Counted from the first letter of the stretch, positions 6,858-14,636 are shown. The stretch is 31,245 nt of DNA from Methanolobus sp. UBA474 (GCA_002501695.1 DANZ01000131.1:1-31245), one strand, 5' to 3'. A program made the numbers and translations. Notes: a model not told the origin generated them from the letters alone.

Positions 6858-8633
6858 TTATTTTGCCCAGAAGGGATTCCCCTTTCTTTTGAATTCAAGG
6901 AACGCTTCCAGTGTCTCTAATTCATCTGCCGTCAATGAGTCGTTAATTTCATTTTCCATTTTTTTGGCGTGCCTTTCCGGGACATTGATGAAGAGCTTGT
7001 CCCCTTCCTTGATCTGTCTTCCGACAGTAGGACCCTCTATTGCCATGGCTACTTCCATGCCGACCTTTGCCTCTGAGATATTTTCGCCGCTGGACTGGAG
7101 TCCTTTTATCTTACCGACGATGGTGCCATCAAGTGCCATTACATCAAGTTTCGTCTTGACGACTCCACCGATTATCTTCACACCTACGACAGCAGGTTTA
7201 CTCTGCCGGAATGTGCAGTTTGGCAATATCTGGAACCTTCCCGGTTTTATTATGGTGTCAGCCATCTCCTTCTCAGCTATCTCCTTCTGCTCCTGCACCC
7301 AGTCCTTGTAGTCATCGATCAAACGATAAATGACATCGTTCTGGAAAAGCCGGACATGTGTATCCTGCAATTTGTCTTTTGCGTCAGGAAGCACCTTGAT
7401 GTTGAACCCGACGATCACTCCGAAGGAATGGTCCTCGATGGCTGCAACTTCCACCACGTCGCGCTGGGAGACGTCTCCCACGGTCGCTTTCCGGATAGGT
7501 ATATTCTCTTTCCTCAGTTCGTTGACAATTGCCTCAAGAGAGCCGATAGTATCCGCTTTTATTGTAATTCCCATTGAGTCAGTATCGATCTGGACATCTT
7601 CGATCTCACTCTGTACCTCTTCGGTGATATCATCAATAGTCTCAGGCGTTGCGACCCTGACGGGAGACCCGGCAAGCGCGCCCTCAAGTCCCGGTGCAGA
7701 TATCTTCACACCTATTGCTGCGGTAACTGACGGGACCTGCTCGAACCTTTCTTCGGATTTTATCTCTGTTAGCGGCCGGGGTTTCAACAATGCGCGGATC
7801 TTGGTCTGGATAGGTTTCCCCAGGCTTCCGACAACAATAGTATCACCCTTCTTCAGGGTTCCGTCATAAAGAATGACATCTATGGTCGTCCCGAGCCCTT
7901 TCTCTTCCTTTACTTCCAGAACAGTGCCAACTCCGGGGATATTTGCGTCATAATGGAGGTTTGCTTCAAGGAATCTCTGGGCAAGCCCCAAAAGCACCAT
8001 CAAAACATCAGGAATGCCTTCTCCTGTCATGGCGCTGATCGGGATTATCCCTACATTGCGCTGGAAATCGTTGATCCTGTCATGCCTTTCGGAGTTAAAG
8101 CCAAGTTTGTACAGTTCCCCGACGATCTCGTAGAATTTCTTGTCAAGATCGTTCCTTACACGCTCTATCTGCTTGTTGTAGGATACAATGAAGGGAGAGT
8201 TCTTCTGAGGGTTCCATCCGTGTATCCTGTCTATTTTGTTCGCAACGACCACGAAAGGCGTCTTGAATCTTTTAAGGATCTGAAGACTTTCTATGGTCTG
8301 AGGCTTGAAACCTTCGTTTATATCCACAATGACTATGGCAAGGTCCGCAAGAGCTCCGCCGCGGCTCCTGAGTGATGTGAATGCATGGTGCCCTGGTGTA
8401 TCAATGAACAAAAGGCCGGGCACGATGAACTTATCCCTCAGTGAAGGATTGCCACACTTGTTCACTATGACATCTATCGGGACCTCGGTCGCACCAATGT
8501 GCTGGGTGATTGCGCCTGCCTCACCGTCAGCAACAGTACTGCCTCTGATCTTGTCAAGCAATGTAGTCTTTCCATGATCTACATGTCCCATTACAGAGAC
8601 AATTGGTGTACGTAGGTTTCCCTTGATTGCCAT
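6858..8633 (-). CDS. infB: Translation initiation factor aIF5B (IF-2 family GTPase)
   Basis: aIF5B is the archaeal/eukaryal relative of bacterial IF2. It promotes subunit joining and positions initiator tRNA. From this start it has 591 residues. The G domain shows G1 GHVDHGKT at 16-23, G3 DTPGH at 78-82 and G4 NKID at 132-135. Domain II, III and the tRNA-binding domain IV (from about residue 440, with the IKPGRFQILPNCTF strand) follow. It lacks the long charged N-terminal region of eukaryotic eIF5B, as is normal in archaea. An ATG six bases upstream (8639) is in frame, but AAGGGA is better spaced for 8633 and matches the usual short N-terminus. A possible hairpin lies upstream between ndk and infB (8683-8714). 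Confidence 0.95.
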   Translation of the reverse strand: MAIKGNLRTPIVSVMGHVDHGKTTLLDKIRGSTVADGEAGAITQHIGATEVPIDVIVNKCGNPSLRDKFIVPGLLFIDTPGHHAFTSLRSRGGALADLAIVIVDINEGFKPQTIESLQILKRFKTPFVVVANKIDRIHGWNPQKNSPFIVSYNKQIERVRNDLDKKFYEIVGELYKLGFNSERHDRINDFQRNVGIIPISAMTGEGIPDVLMVLLGLAQRFLEANLHYDANIPGVGTVLEVKEEKGLGTTIDVILYDGTLKKGDTIVVGSLGKPIQTKIRALLKPRPLTEIKSEERFEQVPSVTAAIGVKISAPGLEGALAGSPVRVATPETIDDITEEVQSEIEDVQIDTDSMGITIKADTIGSLEAIVNELRKENIPIRKATVGDVSQRDVVEVAAIEDHSFGVIVGFNIKVLPDAKDKLQDTHVRLFQNDVIYRLIDDYKDWVQEQKEIAEKEMADTIIKPGRFQILPNCTFRQSKPAVVGVKIIGGVVKTKLDVMALDGTIVGKIKGLQSSGENISEAKVGMEVAMAIEGPTVGRQIKEGDKLFINVPERHAKKMENEINDSLTADELETLEAFLEFKRKGNPFWAK

Positions 8634-8682
8634 GTGCATCCCTTCAAATCTGAGTGCCTGTCCGTATCAAACTAATAAGATA

Positions 8683-8714
8683 TTCCGGGCATGTATCTCA
8701 TATAATTGCCCGAA
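8683..8714 (-). other. Hairpin between ndk and infB
   Basis: On the minus strand TTCGGGCA can pair with TGCCCGGAA (eight pairs including one G-U), enclosing a 15-base AT-rich loop. It is the only strong structure in the ndk-infB spacer and has no T-tract after it. It could be a processing or attenuation element that lowers infB output relative to ndk. This role is inferred only. Confidence 0.3.
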
Positions 8715-8726
8715 AACATCTTCAGT

Positions 8727-9176
8727 TCATTCGTAAAGGCAAACCTCATCGATCTTTGAATAGCTCACGATCTCTGTTGCTTTAAAATGGATTGAGATCT
8801 CACGTTTAGCCGACTCAGGGGAATCGGATGCATGGACAACATTTCTTCCCGTCTCGATGGCAAAGTCCCCGCGTATAGTGCCCGGAAGTGCGTTCACTGG
8901 ATTCGTTGCCCCGTTGACCGCACGCATGATAGCGACAGAGTTCTTTCCTTCGACCACCATTGAGACAGAAGGGCCTGATGTGACATACTCTATGAGGGAT
9001 GCAAAGAATGGTCTCTCTGCATGTTCCCTGTAGTGCTCTTTTGCACTCTCGGCACTCATCACATTCAGGCGCATGGCTGCAACCTTCAGGCCGCGCTTCT
9101 CGATCCTTGAGACTATCTCTCCGACGAGCCCGCGCTGTACGCCATCGGGCTTGATCATAATATATGTCTGTTCCAT
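8727..9176 (-). CDS. ndk: Nucleoside diphosphate kinase
   Basis: Ndk transfers the gamma phosphate from ATP to other nucleoside diphosphates through a phosphohistidine. The protein has 149 residues, normal for the family. The catalytic residue is His115 in RNVVHASDSP. Other hallmarks are Lys9 in MIKPDGVQRGLVGEI and the nucleotide-binding RAVNGATNPVNALPGT loop. It sits between rpl24e and infB, a gene order conserved in Euryarchaeota and consistent with GTP supply for translation. Confidence 0.97.
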   Translation of the reverse strand: MEQTYIMIKPDGVQRGLVGEIVSRIEKRGLKVAAMRLNVMSAESAKEHYREHAERPFFASLIEYVTSGPSVSMVVEGKNSVAIMRAVNGATNPVNALPGTIRGDFAIETGRNVVHASDSPESAKREISIHFKATEIVSYSKIDEVCLYE

Positions 9177-9189
9177 GCCTTACACCGGG

Positions 9190-9378
9190 TTATGCCTTCT
9201 TCAAATGTATTCTGCCCTGCTCGGTCCACTCGGTACGTCTTGGCAACCTTCCAAGGTCAAAGTTGCTCTCGCACTTTGAAGAACAGAATAAGTAAGTTGA
9301 TCCGTCCCTCTTCACAAAGAGCTTGCCTGTTCCCGGTTCAAGGAGTTTGCCGCAAAAAGAACATTTTCTTTGTTCCAT
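9190..9378 (-). CDS. rpl24e: Large ribosomal subunit protein eL24
   Basis: This is a 62-residue zinc-finger ribosomal protein. The metal ligands are Cys6, Cys9, Cys32 and Cys36 in the pattern CSFC...CSSKC. The basic tail RRTEWTEQGR follows. The frame is open to a GTG at 9387, but that GTG is itself part of the GGTGA ribosome binding site, which is correctly placed for ATG 9378. The gene starts five bases after the rps28e stop. Confidence 0.96.
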   Translation of the reverse strand: MEQRKCSFCGKLLEPGTGKLFVKRDGSTYLFCSSKCESNFDLGRLPRRTEWTEQGRIHLKKA

Positions 9379-9383
9379 TATAA

Positions 9384-9599
9384 TCACCTGGTAGTCAGCT
9401 TCTTGGCTTCTCTGGATGTTTCGATCAGCATCAGTATATCCCCTACTCTGATCGGACCTACACAGTTACGGGTGATTATACGGCCTTTGTCGCGCCCTTC
9501 AAGCACACGGCACTGTATCTGGCTTGCTTCCCCATGCATACCGGTGTTGCCGATAACATCAATGACCTCAGCCGCATAGCCTGTATCTTCATCTGCCAT
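9384..9599 (-). CDS. rps28e: Small ribosomal subunit protein eS28
   Basis: The 71-residue OB-fold protein ends in the family signature REAKKLTTR, preceded by GPIRVGDILMLIETSREA. Its N-terminal strand GYAAEVIDVIGNTGMHGE is also typical. eS28 binds near the mRNA exit channel of the small subunit. GAGGT lies six bases before the ATG. It follows rpl7ae by 21 bases in the same transcript. Confidence 0.97.
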   Translation of the reverse strand: MADEDTGYAAEVIDVIGNTGMHGEASQIQCRVLEGRDKGRIITRNCVGPIRVGDILMLIETSREAKKLTTR

Positions 9600-9620
9600 A
9601 ATGATACCTCATGTATCAGA

Positions 9621-9977
9621 TTATTTCAATGCACTCATTTTCTGTGCTATGTCTTCAACAAGTCCACTGCCCTTGCCGGTGTCAATAATGGCAACGGCTG
9701 CACAGGCAACTCCTATGCCGCAAGCTGCACCAAGTTCTTTCTGCTGCTTGACGAATATGTATGGAGTGTTCTTCTCTTCACAGAGCGGTGCAAGGTGGGC
9801 GATGACTTCAGCAGGGCTTACGTCCTCTGCAATTACTGCGAGTTTTGTAATTCCTCTCTCGATTGCTTTTGTCACTTCGTTGGTGCCCTTTTTCAGTTTT
9901 CCTGTGTCTCTTGCGAGTTCAACACTCTCGAGTGCTTTGTTTGCTAATTCTTCTGGAACGTCAAATTTTGCTGCCAT
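9621..9977 (-). CDS. rpl7ae: Ribosomal protein eL8 / L7Ae, kink-turn RNA-binding protein
   Basis: L7Ae binds kink-turn RNA in 23S rRNA, in box C/D and H/ACA guide RNPs, and in archaeal RNase P. The protein has 118 residues from this start. The K-turn-binding motif KKGTNEVTKAIERG and the AEDVSPAEVIAHL strand-helix are intact, as is the ACGIGVACAAVAI loop. The frame is open to 10022, but AAGGAG lies nine bases before ATG 9977 and MAAKFDVPEEL is the usual start. It heads the translation cluster, with a structured leader and promoter upstream at 9978-10175. Confidence 0.97.
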   Translation of the reverse strand: MAAKFDVPEELANKALESVELARDTGKLKKGTNEVTKAIERGITKLAVIAEDVSPAEVIAHLAPLCEEKNTPYIFVKQQKELGAACGIGVACAAVAIIDTGKGSGLVEDIAQKMSALK

Positions 9978-10002
9978 ATTATTAATCTCCTTCGAAACCA
10001 CG

Positions 10003-10022
10003 ATGAAAATCGGGTTTTTCAT
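10003..10022 (-). promoter_or_regulatory. Hairpin in the rpl7ae leader
   Basis: On the minus strand ATGAAAA pairs with TTTTCAT (seven perfect pairs) around the six-base loop ACCCGA. It lies about 25 bases upstream of the rpl7ae start and just before its ribosome binding site. Autoregulation of L7Ae through a leader kink-turn is known in some archaea. I see no clear kink-turn here, so a control role is inference. Confidence 0.3.
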
Positions 10023-10093
10023 TATTCATTGCAGATCAGGACAGTAGCCTGAAACTAATTTGGCCAATTGTTATGATTGCTTCAAATTAATAT

Positions 10094-10173
10094 CATTAAC
10101 TGACACTGTTAATGCCAAAGTAATGGCTACCAATCGCTACATTCAGATATATATCTTTCGGCAAATAGCGATT
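10094..10173 (-). promoter_or_regulatory. Probable rpl7ae cluster promoter with two inverted repeats
   Basis: A GATATATATC palindrome at 10146-10155 is the best TATA box for the minus-strand cluster. It is flanked almost symmetrically by AATCGCTA (10132-10139) and TAGCGATT (10166-10173), perfect 8-base inverted arms. Downstream of the TATA box on the minus strand is a second inverted repeat, CATTAAC and GTTAATG, at 10094-10114. A start near 10124 would give a leader of almost 150 bases. The positions are visible; the promoter role is inferred. Confidence 0.45.
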
Positions 10174-10237
10174 TGATTCCACAACAATCTATTCCTGTAT
10201 AAATCTTGTGGCAAAAGCATGAAATAAAAGAAAAAGT

Positions 10238-10256
10238 GGTGAGAGCGGATCTCACC
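10238..10256 (-). terminator. Hairpin plus T-rich tract downstream of a decayed gene
   Basis: GGTGAGA and TCTCACC form a seven-pair stem with a five-base loop. On the minus strand it is followed by an ACTTTTTCTTTTATTT stretch. It lies about 100 bases after the stop of the gene remnant at 10350-10514 and may be the surviving terminator of that gene or of the upstream sufCB transcript. Confidence 0.45.
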
Positions 10257-10349
10257 GGGATTCCAATTACAACATGTCATGTTCAGTATTTAGTAAATTA
10301 TTCCTTATTATGCTGCAAATGTTAATTTGTTGGTTGCGATTTATGTATT

Positions 10350-10514
10350 TTAAGTGCGTCCTAAAACAATATATTTGGTTTTTGTTTCCCATATACTATC
10401 GCTGACTTGTAATACAAAAGATTCACCTTCTGGAACATCGAATGCAGCTTGCCCTTTTGTTGGTAATCCTAGTTGTACCTGCTTAAAAAGCAAATTGTCT
10501 TCAAAATGGCTGTA
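10350..10514 (-). pseudogene. Remnant of a secreted-protein gene (C-terminal fragment)
   Basis: The minus strand has a 54-codon open stretch ending in TAA with no start codon of its own; a TAA lies directly upstream in frame. The peptide reads like real protein: FKQVQLGLPTKGQAAFDVP, then EGESFVLQVSDSIW, then TKYIVLGRT at the end. The pattern of a glycine turn, (A/I)FDVPEG, then alternating strands resembles the C-terminal end of Ig-like secreted proteins of the DUF4352 type; that family call is tentative. Codons beyond the stop (CTFSDFLYK) may be more of the same gene after mutation. The rest of 10175-10349 shows only a hairpin and AT-rich sequence. Confidence 0.5.
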
Positions 10515-10579
10515 TTATTTATATAAGAAATCTGAAAATGTACAAAAAAATTAAGTGGGCATAAATCCCACCGCAACCC

Positions 10580-11434
10580 TTAGTAAATCATTTCTTGATG
10601 GAGGTTGAAAAAGTTCGATTCATTACTTTCTATCACGATTTTTGTCACATTCTCTTCATCATATGTGGTCACATTATATATGAGCCCGCGTTCTGTACTG
10701 TTTGCCGCAAGGGCAGTTATGTTGTCAAGTAGGCTTTGCTGGGAATCAACGAACACTTCGGTCCTGGTATAATTTCCGTCAGCAGTATACCTTAACTCCA
10801 TATAGCGCTGCTCGGAAAGATTGTTGACAGTGAGTACCTGAAACTCGGCTCCCTTTTCAATATAAGGCAGTATTCTCTCGAAATCTGTGGAGCTTTCATT
10901 GCCAGCTGTAACATTAATTACTTGCTCAAGTGAGTTTCTTGGACCAAACAACATCGGAGTACCTACAACATTGTAAATAAGTCCGCTATCTGTTTGTCCC
11001 CGGAGCAATAAATAATATCCGTTGTATGTTTCTCCGGTATCAGTATATTCAAAATCAATAACTTCGGGGTTAATGACATGAGCTTCATACGAAAAGTTGG
11101 TACTGGGATTGTATGCTCCAAATCTTTTTTCAACTGTTGAATTATATATGCCTGCAATTCCTGGCACTGTTAACCTTATGTAGGAGTCGTTCGCCCTTGA
11201 GTAATCGATGTATATTGCAGTTGTTACACCTTCAGGTGTCATGTTCAGCCCGTCCTGCAGTGAGTTCAGCTCATGGCTCATCTTTGTCCCGGGTATGGTC
11301 TCAAATCCGGGTGCTTGTGATGCATCACCACTGTCATTGTTGTTCTGGTTTGACAGCGGGCCGGCAAAAAAGAGTGCTCCGATCGACAGTAACATTATGG
11401 CTGCCAGAAAGATGCTGATTAATTTTTGGTTCAT
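10580..11434 (-). CDS. Predicted secreted or membrane-anchored glycoprotein of unknown function
   Basis: I do not recognise this 284-residue protein. Residues 4-24 are a hydrophobic signal or anchor segment, followed by a Ser/Asn/Asp-rich linker. There are no other membrane segments, so most of it should lie outside the cell. It has 14 Asn-x-Ser/Thr sequons (N33, 64, 82, 98, 113, 174, 179, 205, 221, 238, 245, 254, 262, 271), far above chance, which fits archaeal N-glycosylation. There are no cysteines. The segments DSGLIYNVVG (149-158) and ERGLIYNVTT (248-257) suggest a duplicated domain. AGAGGAT lies five bases before the ATG, and the gene starts 52 bases after the sufB-like stop, so it may share that transcript. 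Confidence 0.75.
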   Translation of the reverse strand: MNQKLISIFLAAIMLLSIGALFFAGPLSNQNNNDSGDASQAPGFETIPGTKMSHELNSLQDGLNMTPEGVTTAIYIDYSRANDSYIRLTVPGIAGIYNSTVEKRFGAYNPSTNFSYEAHVINPEVIDFEYTDTGETYNGYYLLLRGQTDSGLIYNVVGTPMLFGPRNSLEQVINVTAGNESSTDFERILPYIEKGAEFQVLTVNNLSEQRYMELRYTADGNYTRTEVFVDSQQSLLDNITALAANSTERGLIYNVTTYDEENVTKIVIESNESNFFNLHQEMIY

Positions 11435-11486
11435 TAATATCCTCTTGTAAAGATTGATCTGTAAAGGTTAATTTCACTTATCGGCT

Positions 11487-12713
11487 TCAGATCGCGTTCT
11501 CTCCGATCTTTGCGATGGTCTCTTCAATATCTGCTCTCAGTTCATCGGGTATGCCCTGGATGCCAACATCGAGGAACCCCCGGACTATCATGCCTATTGC
11601 ATCTTCTTCTGAGAGCCCGCGGGCCATCAGGTACTCTATCTGCTCCCTGGCAATGCGCCCGACAGCTGCTTCGTGGGAAAGCTCTATGTTCTGGACATTT
11701 GCCTCAAGGATAGGGATGGCTCGCTGTGTGCCCTTATCGCTCAGCACAAGCCCGTGGCACTCCAGATGCCCCTTGGCACCATTGGCATTACCTATCATCT
11801 CTCCCCTTGCGATCGACATCCCGCCGGTTGTGATGGTCCTTGAGATCAGCTCTGCAGATGTGTCCTCAGCGTTGAAGATAACCCTGCTTCCAAGATCAAG
11901 CTCCGAGCCGGGATGTGCTATAGCTATCGTGTTGAGCCTTGTGAATGCGCCCTTTCCTTCGAGAAGGACCGTGGGATATGTCTGGATGGACCTGACAGGT
12001 TTCAGGGTCACATAATTATTAATGTATTTGCCTCCTTCCTCCACATGCACGACAGTCCTTGGCCTGACCCCTATCTGGTCAGCCCAGTTGTGGATCATTG
12101 TAAAGCTGAGTGTTGCCCCTTTCTTAACATATATCTCGGAGATGCCCAGATGAAGTCCTTTTTCGACCCCGTGCTTTGTGGAGCAGCCTGTTATGACCTC
12201 AAGTTCGGCTCCCTCTTCGACGATAATGATGTTGTGGACTGTCTGTGAAACCTGCTTTGAGCCTATGAGGAGGCATGTCTGTATGGGCATCTTTGACTTC
12301 TTGCCTGCCCGGGCCCGGATGAAATAACCGTTGGCATCCTGCAGATAGCTCTTTGCTGTATACTTGTCTGTATCCGGTTTTACAAGTTTCCACATGTAAT
12401 CCCTGACCCAGCTGTGAACTTTCATCGCATCCCTGAGCGACATCAGTTCGACACCGTCCTTATCATGCAGTGATGTATGAGCTATGGCATTATCGATCAT
12501 TATAAGGCTGCCGGACCTGTTCTCCTCTCCGGGGGTGAAGCCTACGTTAAGCAGTGTCCGCTTGTCCTGTGCCGTGAGGTCTGTCAGCTTTTCCTCGTAC
12601 CGGACATCCGTAGCGCCTGCACTGTATTCATCAAGATCGAAATCCTCTCCATAAGCAGCACTTTTTCTGAGGGCATCTTCTGCCTTCTTCCTCATATCTG
12701 CATCAGCTTGCAT
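11487..12713 (-). CDS. sufB: SufB/SufD-like Fe-S cluster scaffold protein
   Basis: This is the scaffold partner of the SufC ATPase in iron-sulfur cluster assembly. From this start it has 408 residues. The right-handed beta-helix core is visible as successive short strands (IIVEEGAELEVITGCS, GATLSFTMIHNW, RTVVHVEEGGKYI, GSELDLGSRVIF), with the SHEAAVGRI helix motif near the C-terminus that binds SufC. Only one SufB/D-type gene is present, as in the minimal SufCB (SMS-type) system of many methanogens. The frame is open to 12779, but AGGAG eight bases before ATG 12713 fixes the start, so the gene overlaps the end of sufC by 22 bases. No cysteine desulfurase is nearby; methanogens often use sulfide directly. 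Confidence 0.92.
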   Translation of the reverse strand: MQADADMRKKAEDALRKSAAYGEDFDLDEYSAGATDVRYEEKLTDLTAQDKRTLLNVGFTPGEENRSGSLIMIDNAIAHTSLHDKDGVELMSLRDAMKVHSWVRDYMWKLVKPDTDKYTAKSYLQDANGYFIRARAGKKSKMPIQTCLLIGSKQVSQTVHNIIIVEEGAELEVITGCSTKHGVEKGLHLGISEIYVKKGATLSFTMIHNWADQIGVRPRTVVHVEEGGKYINNYVTLKPVRSIQTYPTVLLEGKGAFTRLNTIAIAHPGSELDLGSRVIFNAEDTSAELISRTITTGGMSIARGEMIGNANGAKGHLECHGLVLSDKGTQRAIPILEANVQNIELSHEAAVGRIAREQIEYLMARGLSEEDAIGMIVRGFLDVGIQGIPDELRADIEETIAKIGENAI

Positions 12714-13438
12714 TTGATACACTCCTGATATCCCTGTTCTTTGATCTCGCTCAGCATTTCGCGTGGATTGCCCGAACACATCACAGTGCCATTACAAAGG
12801 ATATAGGCCCTGTCGGCTTCCACGTAGTCCAGCACCTGTCCGGTGTGCGTGATCACAAGCGCTGATTTGCCGTGCCTGCACCTGTCACCCGGGCACTTGC
12901 AGTCTCTGCTAAGGAGAGTATTGATCGTTCTTCCCAGAAGCTCGATGCTTGCAAGATCTACTCCGGACTCGGGCTCATCGAGCAGGAGGAGATCTGGGTT
13001 TTGTGCTGATAGCTGGAGAAGTTCGGATCTCTTGATCTCGCCACCTGAAAATCCTACATTAATATCCCTGTTAAAGAACCGTGTCATATCGATGGACTCG
13101 GCAAGCTCTTCTACTTCCTTCGGGTCTTTTGCTATCACTTTCAGCAGGTCATGGAGCTTGACACCACTCAGGTTAGGAGGTCTCTGTGCCATGATGCCCA
13201 TGCCCATCTGTGCTCTCTGCGAAACAGACAACCGGGTTATGTCCTCTCCTTTGAAAATTATCTCTCCACTAACTACATTATAGCCACTGAATCCCATCAG
13301 GGTCATAAGGAGTACTGACTTGCCTGCACCATTTGGCCCGAACAGGACGTTAGTATAGCCGGCATCTACTTTCAGGTCTACACTCTTCAGTACCCTGCGA
13401 CCGCCGACCTCGACTGTTAGATTGTTGATCTCCAGCAT
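12692..13438 (-). CDS. sufC: SufC-like Fe-S assembly ATPase
   Basis: SufC is the ABC-type ATPase that drives conformational change of the SufB-like scaffold. The protein has 248 residues. Walker A is GPNGAGKS at 34-41, the signature is FSGGE at 130-134, Walker B is LLLLDEP at 150-156 with catalytic Glu155, and the switch histidine is His198. An insertion just before the switch strand holds Cys180, Cys182, Cys187 and His189 (C-x-C-x4-C-x-H). The C-terminus adds a Cys240-x2-Cys243 pair. These are absent from E. coli SufC and could bind a metal or cluster. The gene is first in the pair and its last codons contain the ribosome binding site and start of the sufB-like gene. Confidence 0.94.
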   Translation of the reverse strand: MLEINNLTVEVGGRRVLKSVDLKVDAGYTNVLFGPNGAGKSVLLMTLMGFSGYNVVSGEIIFKGEDITRLSVSQRAQMGMGIMAQRPPNLSGVKLHDLLKVIAKDPKEVEELAESIDMTRFFNRDINVGFSGGEIKRSELLQLSAQNPDLLLLDEPESGVDLASIELLGRTINTLLSRDCKCPGDRCRHGKSALVITHTGQVLDYVEADRAYILCNGTVMCSGNPREMLSEIKEQGYQECIKCKLMQI

Positions 13439-13682
13439 AAGTATGGTCCTTCTTTAACTTTTATCAATGCAAGAATGTAAATCTACAAATATTGACATAG
13501 GATAATACTGGTTATGAGTTAAAAAGGTATTGAAAATCTCACAACATGTCCCCTATTCTTACATTCATTGCCCGATAATTGCGGAAAACAGCAGATATTC
13601 TGCACAGGCATTGAATGGAGGGGCCGGCATCAGGTACTTTACTGAGATCGGGGGAAAGCACCTTTTTTAAGTTTCAGTCTGC

Positions 13683-13916
13683 TTATAAGCCAAGTTCCTG
13701 TGCAATTTCCTGGAACTCTTTTCCTTTCTCAGTAGTCATATAGAGGCTGTCTTTTTTTTCTATCAGCCCCTTTTCTTCTAACATTGTAAGGTATCTGTTG
13801 ACAACTTCAAAATTCAGGTTTGCACGGTATACTATGTGGGTCTTTTTTGCTCCCTCCATAGCAGCCCTTAGTATTTCCACACTGATGGCAGTTCTACTTC
13901 TTCTGATACAAATCAC
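13683..13916 (-). CDS. Small winged-helix transcriptional regulator
   Basis: The 77-residue protein is essentially one winged helix-turn-helix domain of the archaeal family that starts with (R)RSRT...ILRAA. Helices 2-3 cover THIVYRANLNFEVVNRYLTML and the wing is GLIEKKDSLYMTTEKGKEF. There is no ligand domain. The start is GTG at 13916, directly after GAGGAGAT; an overlapping ATG one frame away reads into TGA at once. It lies downstream of nothing on its strand and 244 bases upstream of the sufC start, so control of sufC is possible but unproven. Confidence 0.85.
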   Translation of the reverse strand: MICIRRSRTAISVEILRAAMEGAKKTHIVYRANLNFEVVNRYLTMLEEKGLIEKKDSLYMTTEKGKEFQEIAQELGL

Positions 13917-14407
13917 ATCTCCTCAGATTAACTATCCGGAGTGAGGCTGAGGCTAAACAATGTATTATACAGCAGTCCCGGTAGCACTGCGTATTATTTT
14001 GCAAAGTGCCGCCATTGTTATCTGACTCTGCATGCAGGAGTTACAGCCAACTCTCTGGAACAGATCTGAACAAGGTCAACACTTTACGCCGTCTTCCACA
14101 TTATCCCGGCCAGTACCCTTCTTCTAACCCCGAAGAGTATACGGAATTTAATCTAATAAATAAGTACGAATCAAAGTTACTTAACAATAATAGCAAACAT
14201 AGTTACTCCCAAATTCCCAATACGTCATGTATCGGTTATACCGAAGCATACACAGATCAACCTTCAGGGATAGCGGGAGCTGTTTAATCCTGACAAGGCC
14301 TTTGGAAAAGTATCTGCCGGTTGGAAGAGGTCCGGGTTTTGCTCCGGGTTCAACAGGGTAGGTATATAAGATTAAAGAGGACATGTACTATTACCAGGCT
14401 GAAAAAA

Positions 14408-14438
14408 GGGAACAGACATGTTTACCCAGTCTGTTCCC
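14408..14438 (+). other. Perfect 10-base-pair hairpin
   Basis: GGGAACAGAC at 14408-14417 pairs with GTCTGTTCCC at 14429-14438 around an 11-base loop. It starts about 40 bases after a TATATAAG box at 14363, so it would lie near the 5' end of a plus-strand transcript from that box. Only the structure is certain. Confidence 0.4.
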
Positions 14439-14617
14439 CCGACTCCATGTTTCGCGGTAAGGTGGTACTTGGTGGTATCTCTGTCATCACTCCTGAGATA
14501 TCCTGGGAGGATAAGCATATTGACCACCAAATTTTATTGAGTGGGTATGGCAATAAAGCAGTAAGAAACATTTATCCTGAAGATAGTTACCTGCCTGCAT
14601 AATGCAATAAAACAAAA

Positions 14618-14636
14618 AATGCATACGTATGGCATT
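14618..14636 (-). terminator. Terminator of the sua5/two-TM protein transcript
   Basis: On the minus strand AATGC pairs with GCATT around a nine-base centre containing the palindrome ATACGTAT. A TTTTTTGTTTTATT tract overlaps and follows the 3' arm. It lies about 30 bases after the stop of the 75-residue membrane protein, which is the last gene of its transcript. Confidence 0.55.

Noticed and set aside
9978..10022. Upstream extension of rpl7ae
   Set aside because: AAGGAG is placed for ATG 9977, and the leader instead forms a hairpin.
10354..10554. Plus-strand 66-codon frame
   Set aside because: No ribosome binding site; the opposite strand gives a more protein-like remnant over the same bases.
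14006..14287. Plus-strand 93-codon frame starting at GTG
   Set aside because: No ribosome binding site, low-complexity composition rich in Ser, Asn and Tyr, no recognised domain.
14341..14365. GGTTCAAC resembling a tRNA T-loop
   Set aside because: No matching T-stem, anticodon arm or acceptor stem around it.
14181..14384. Minus-strand 67-codon frame
   Set aside because: Overlaps two other weak frames and has no start signal or recognisable domain.
14321..14602. Plus-strand 93-codon frame starting at TTG
   Set aside because: No ribosome binding site at the TTG or the internal ATG, and it runs through the perfect hairpin; it could be decayed coding sequence but is not supported as a gene.
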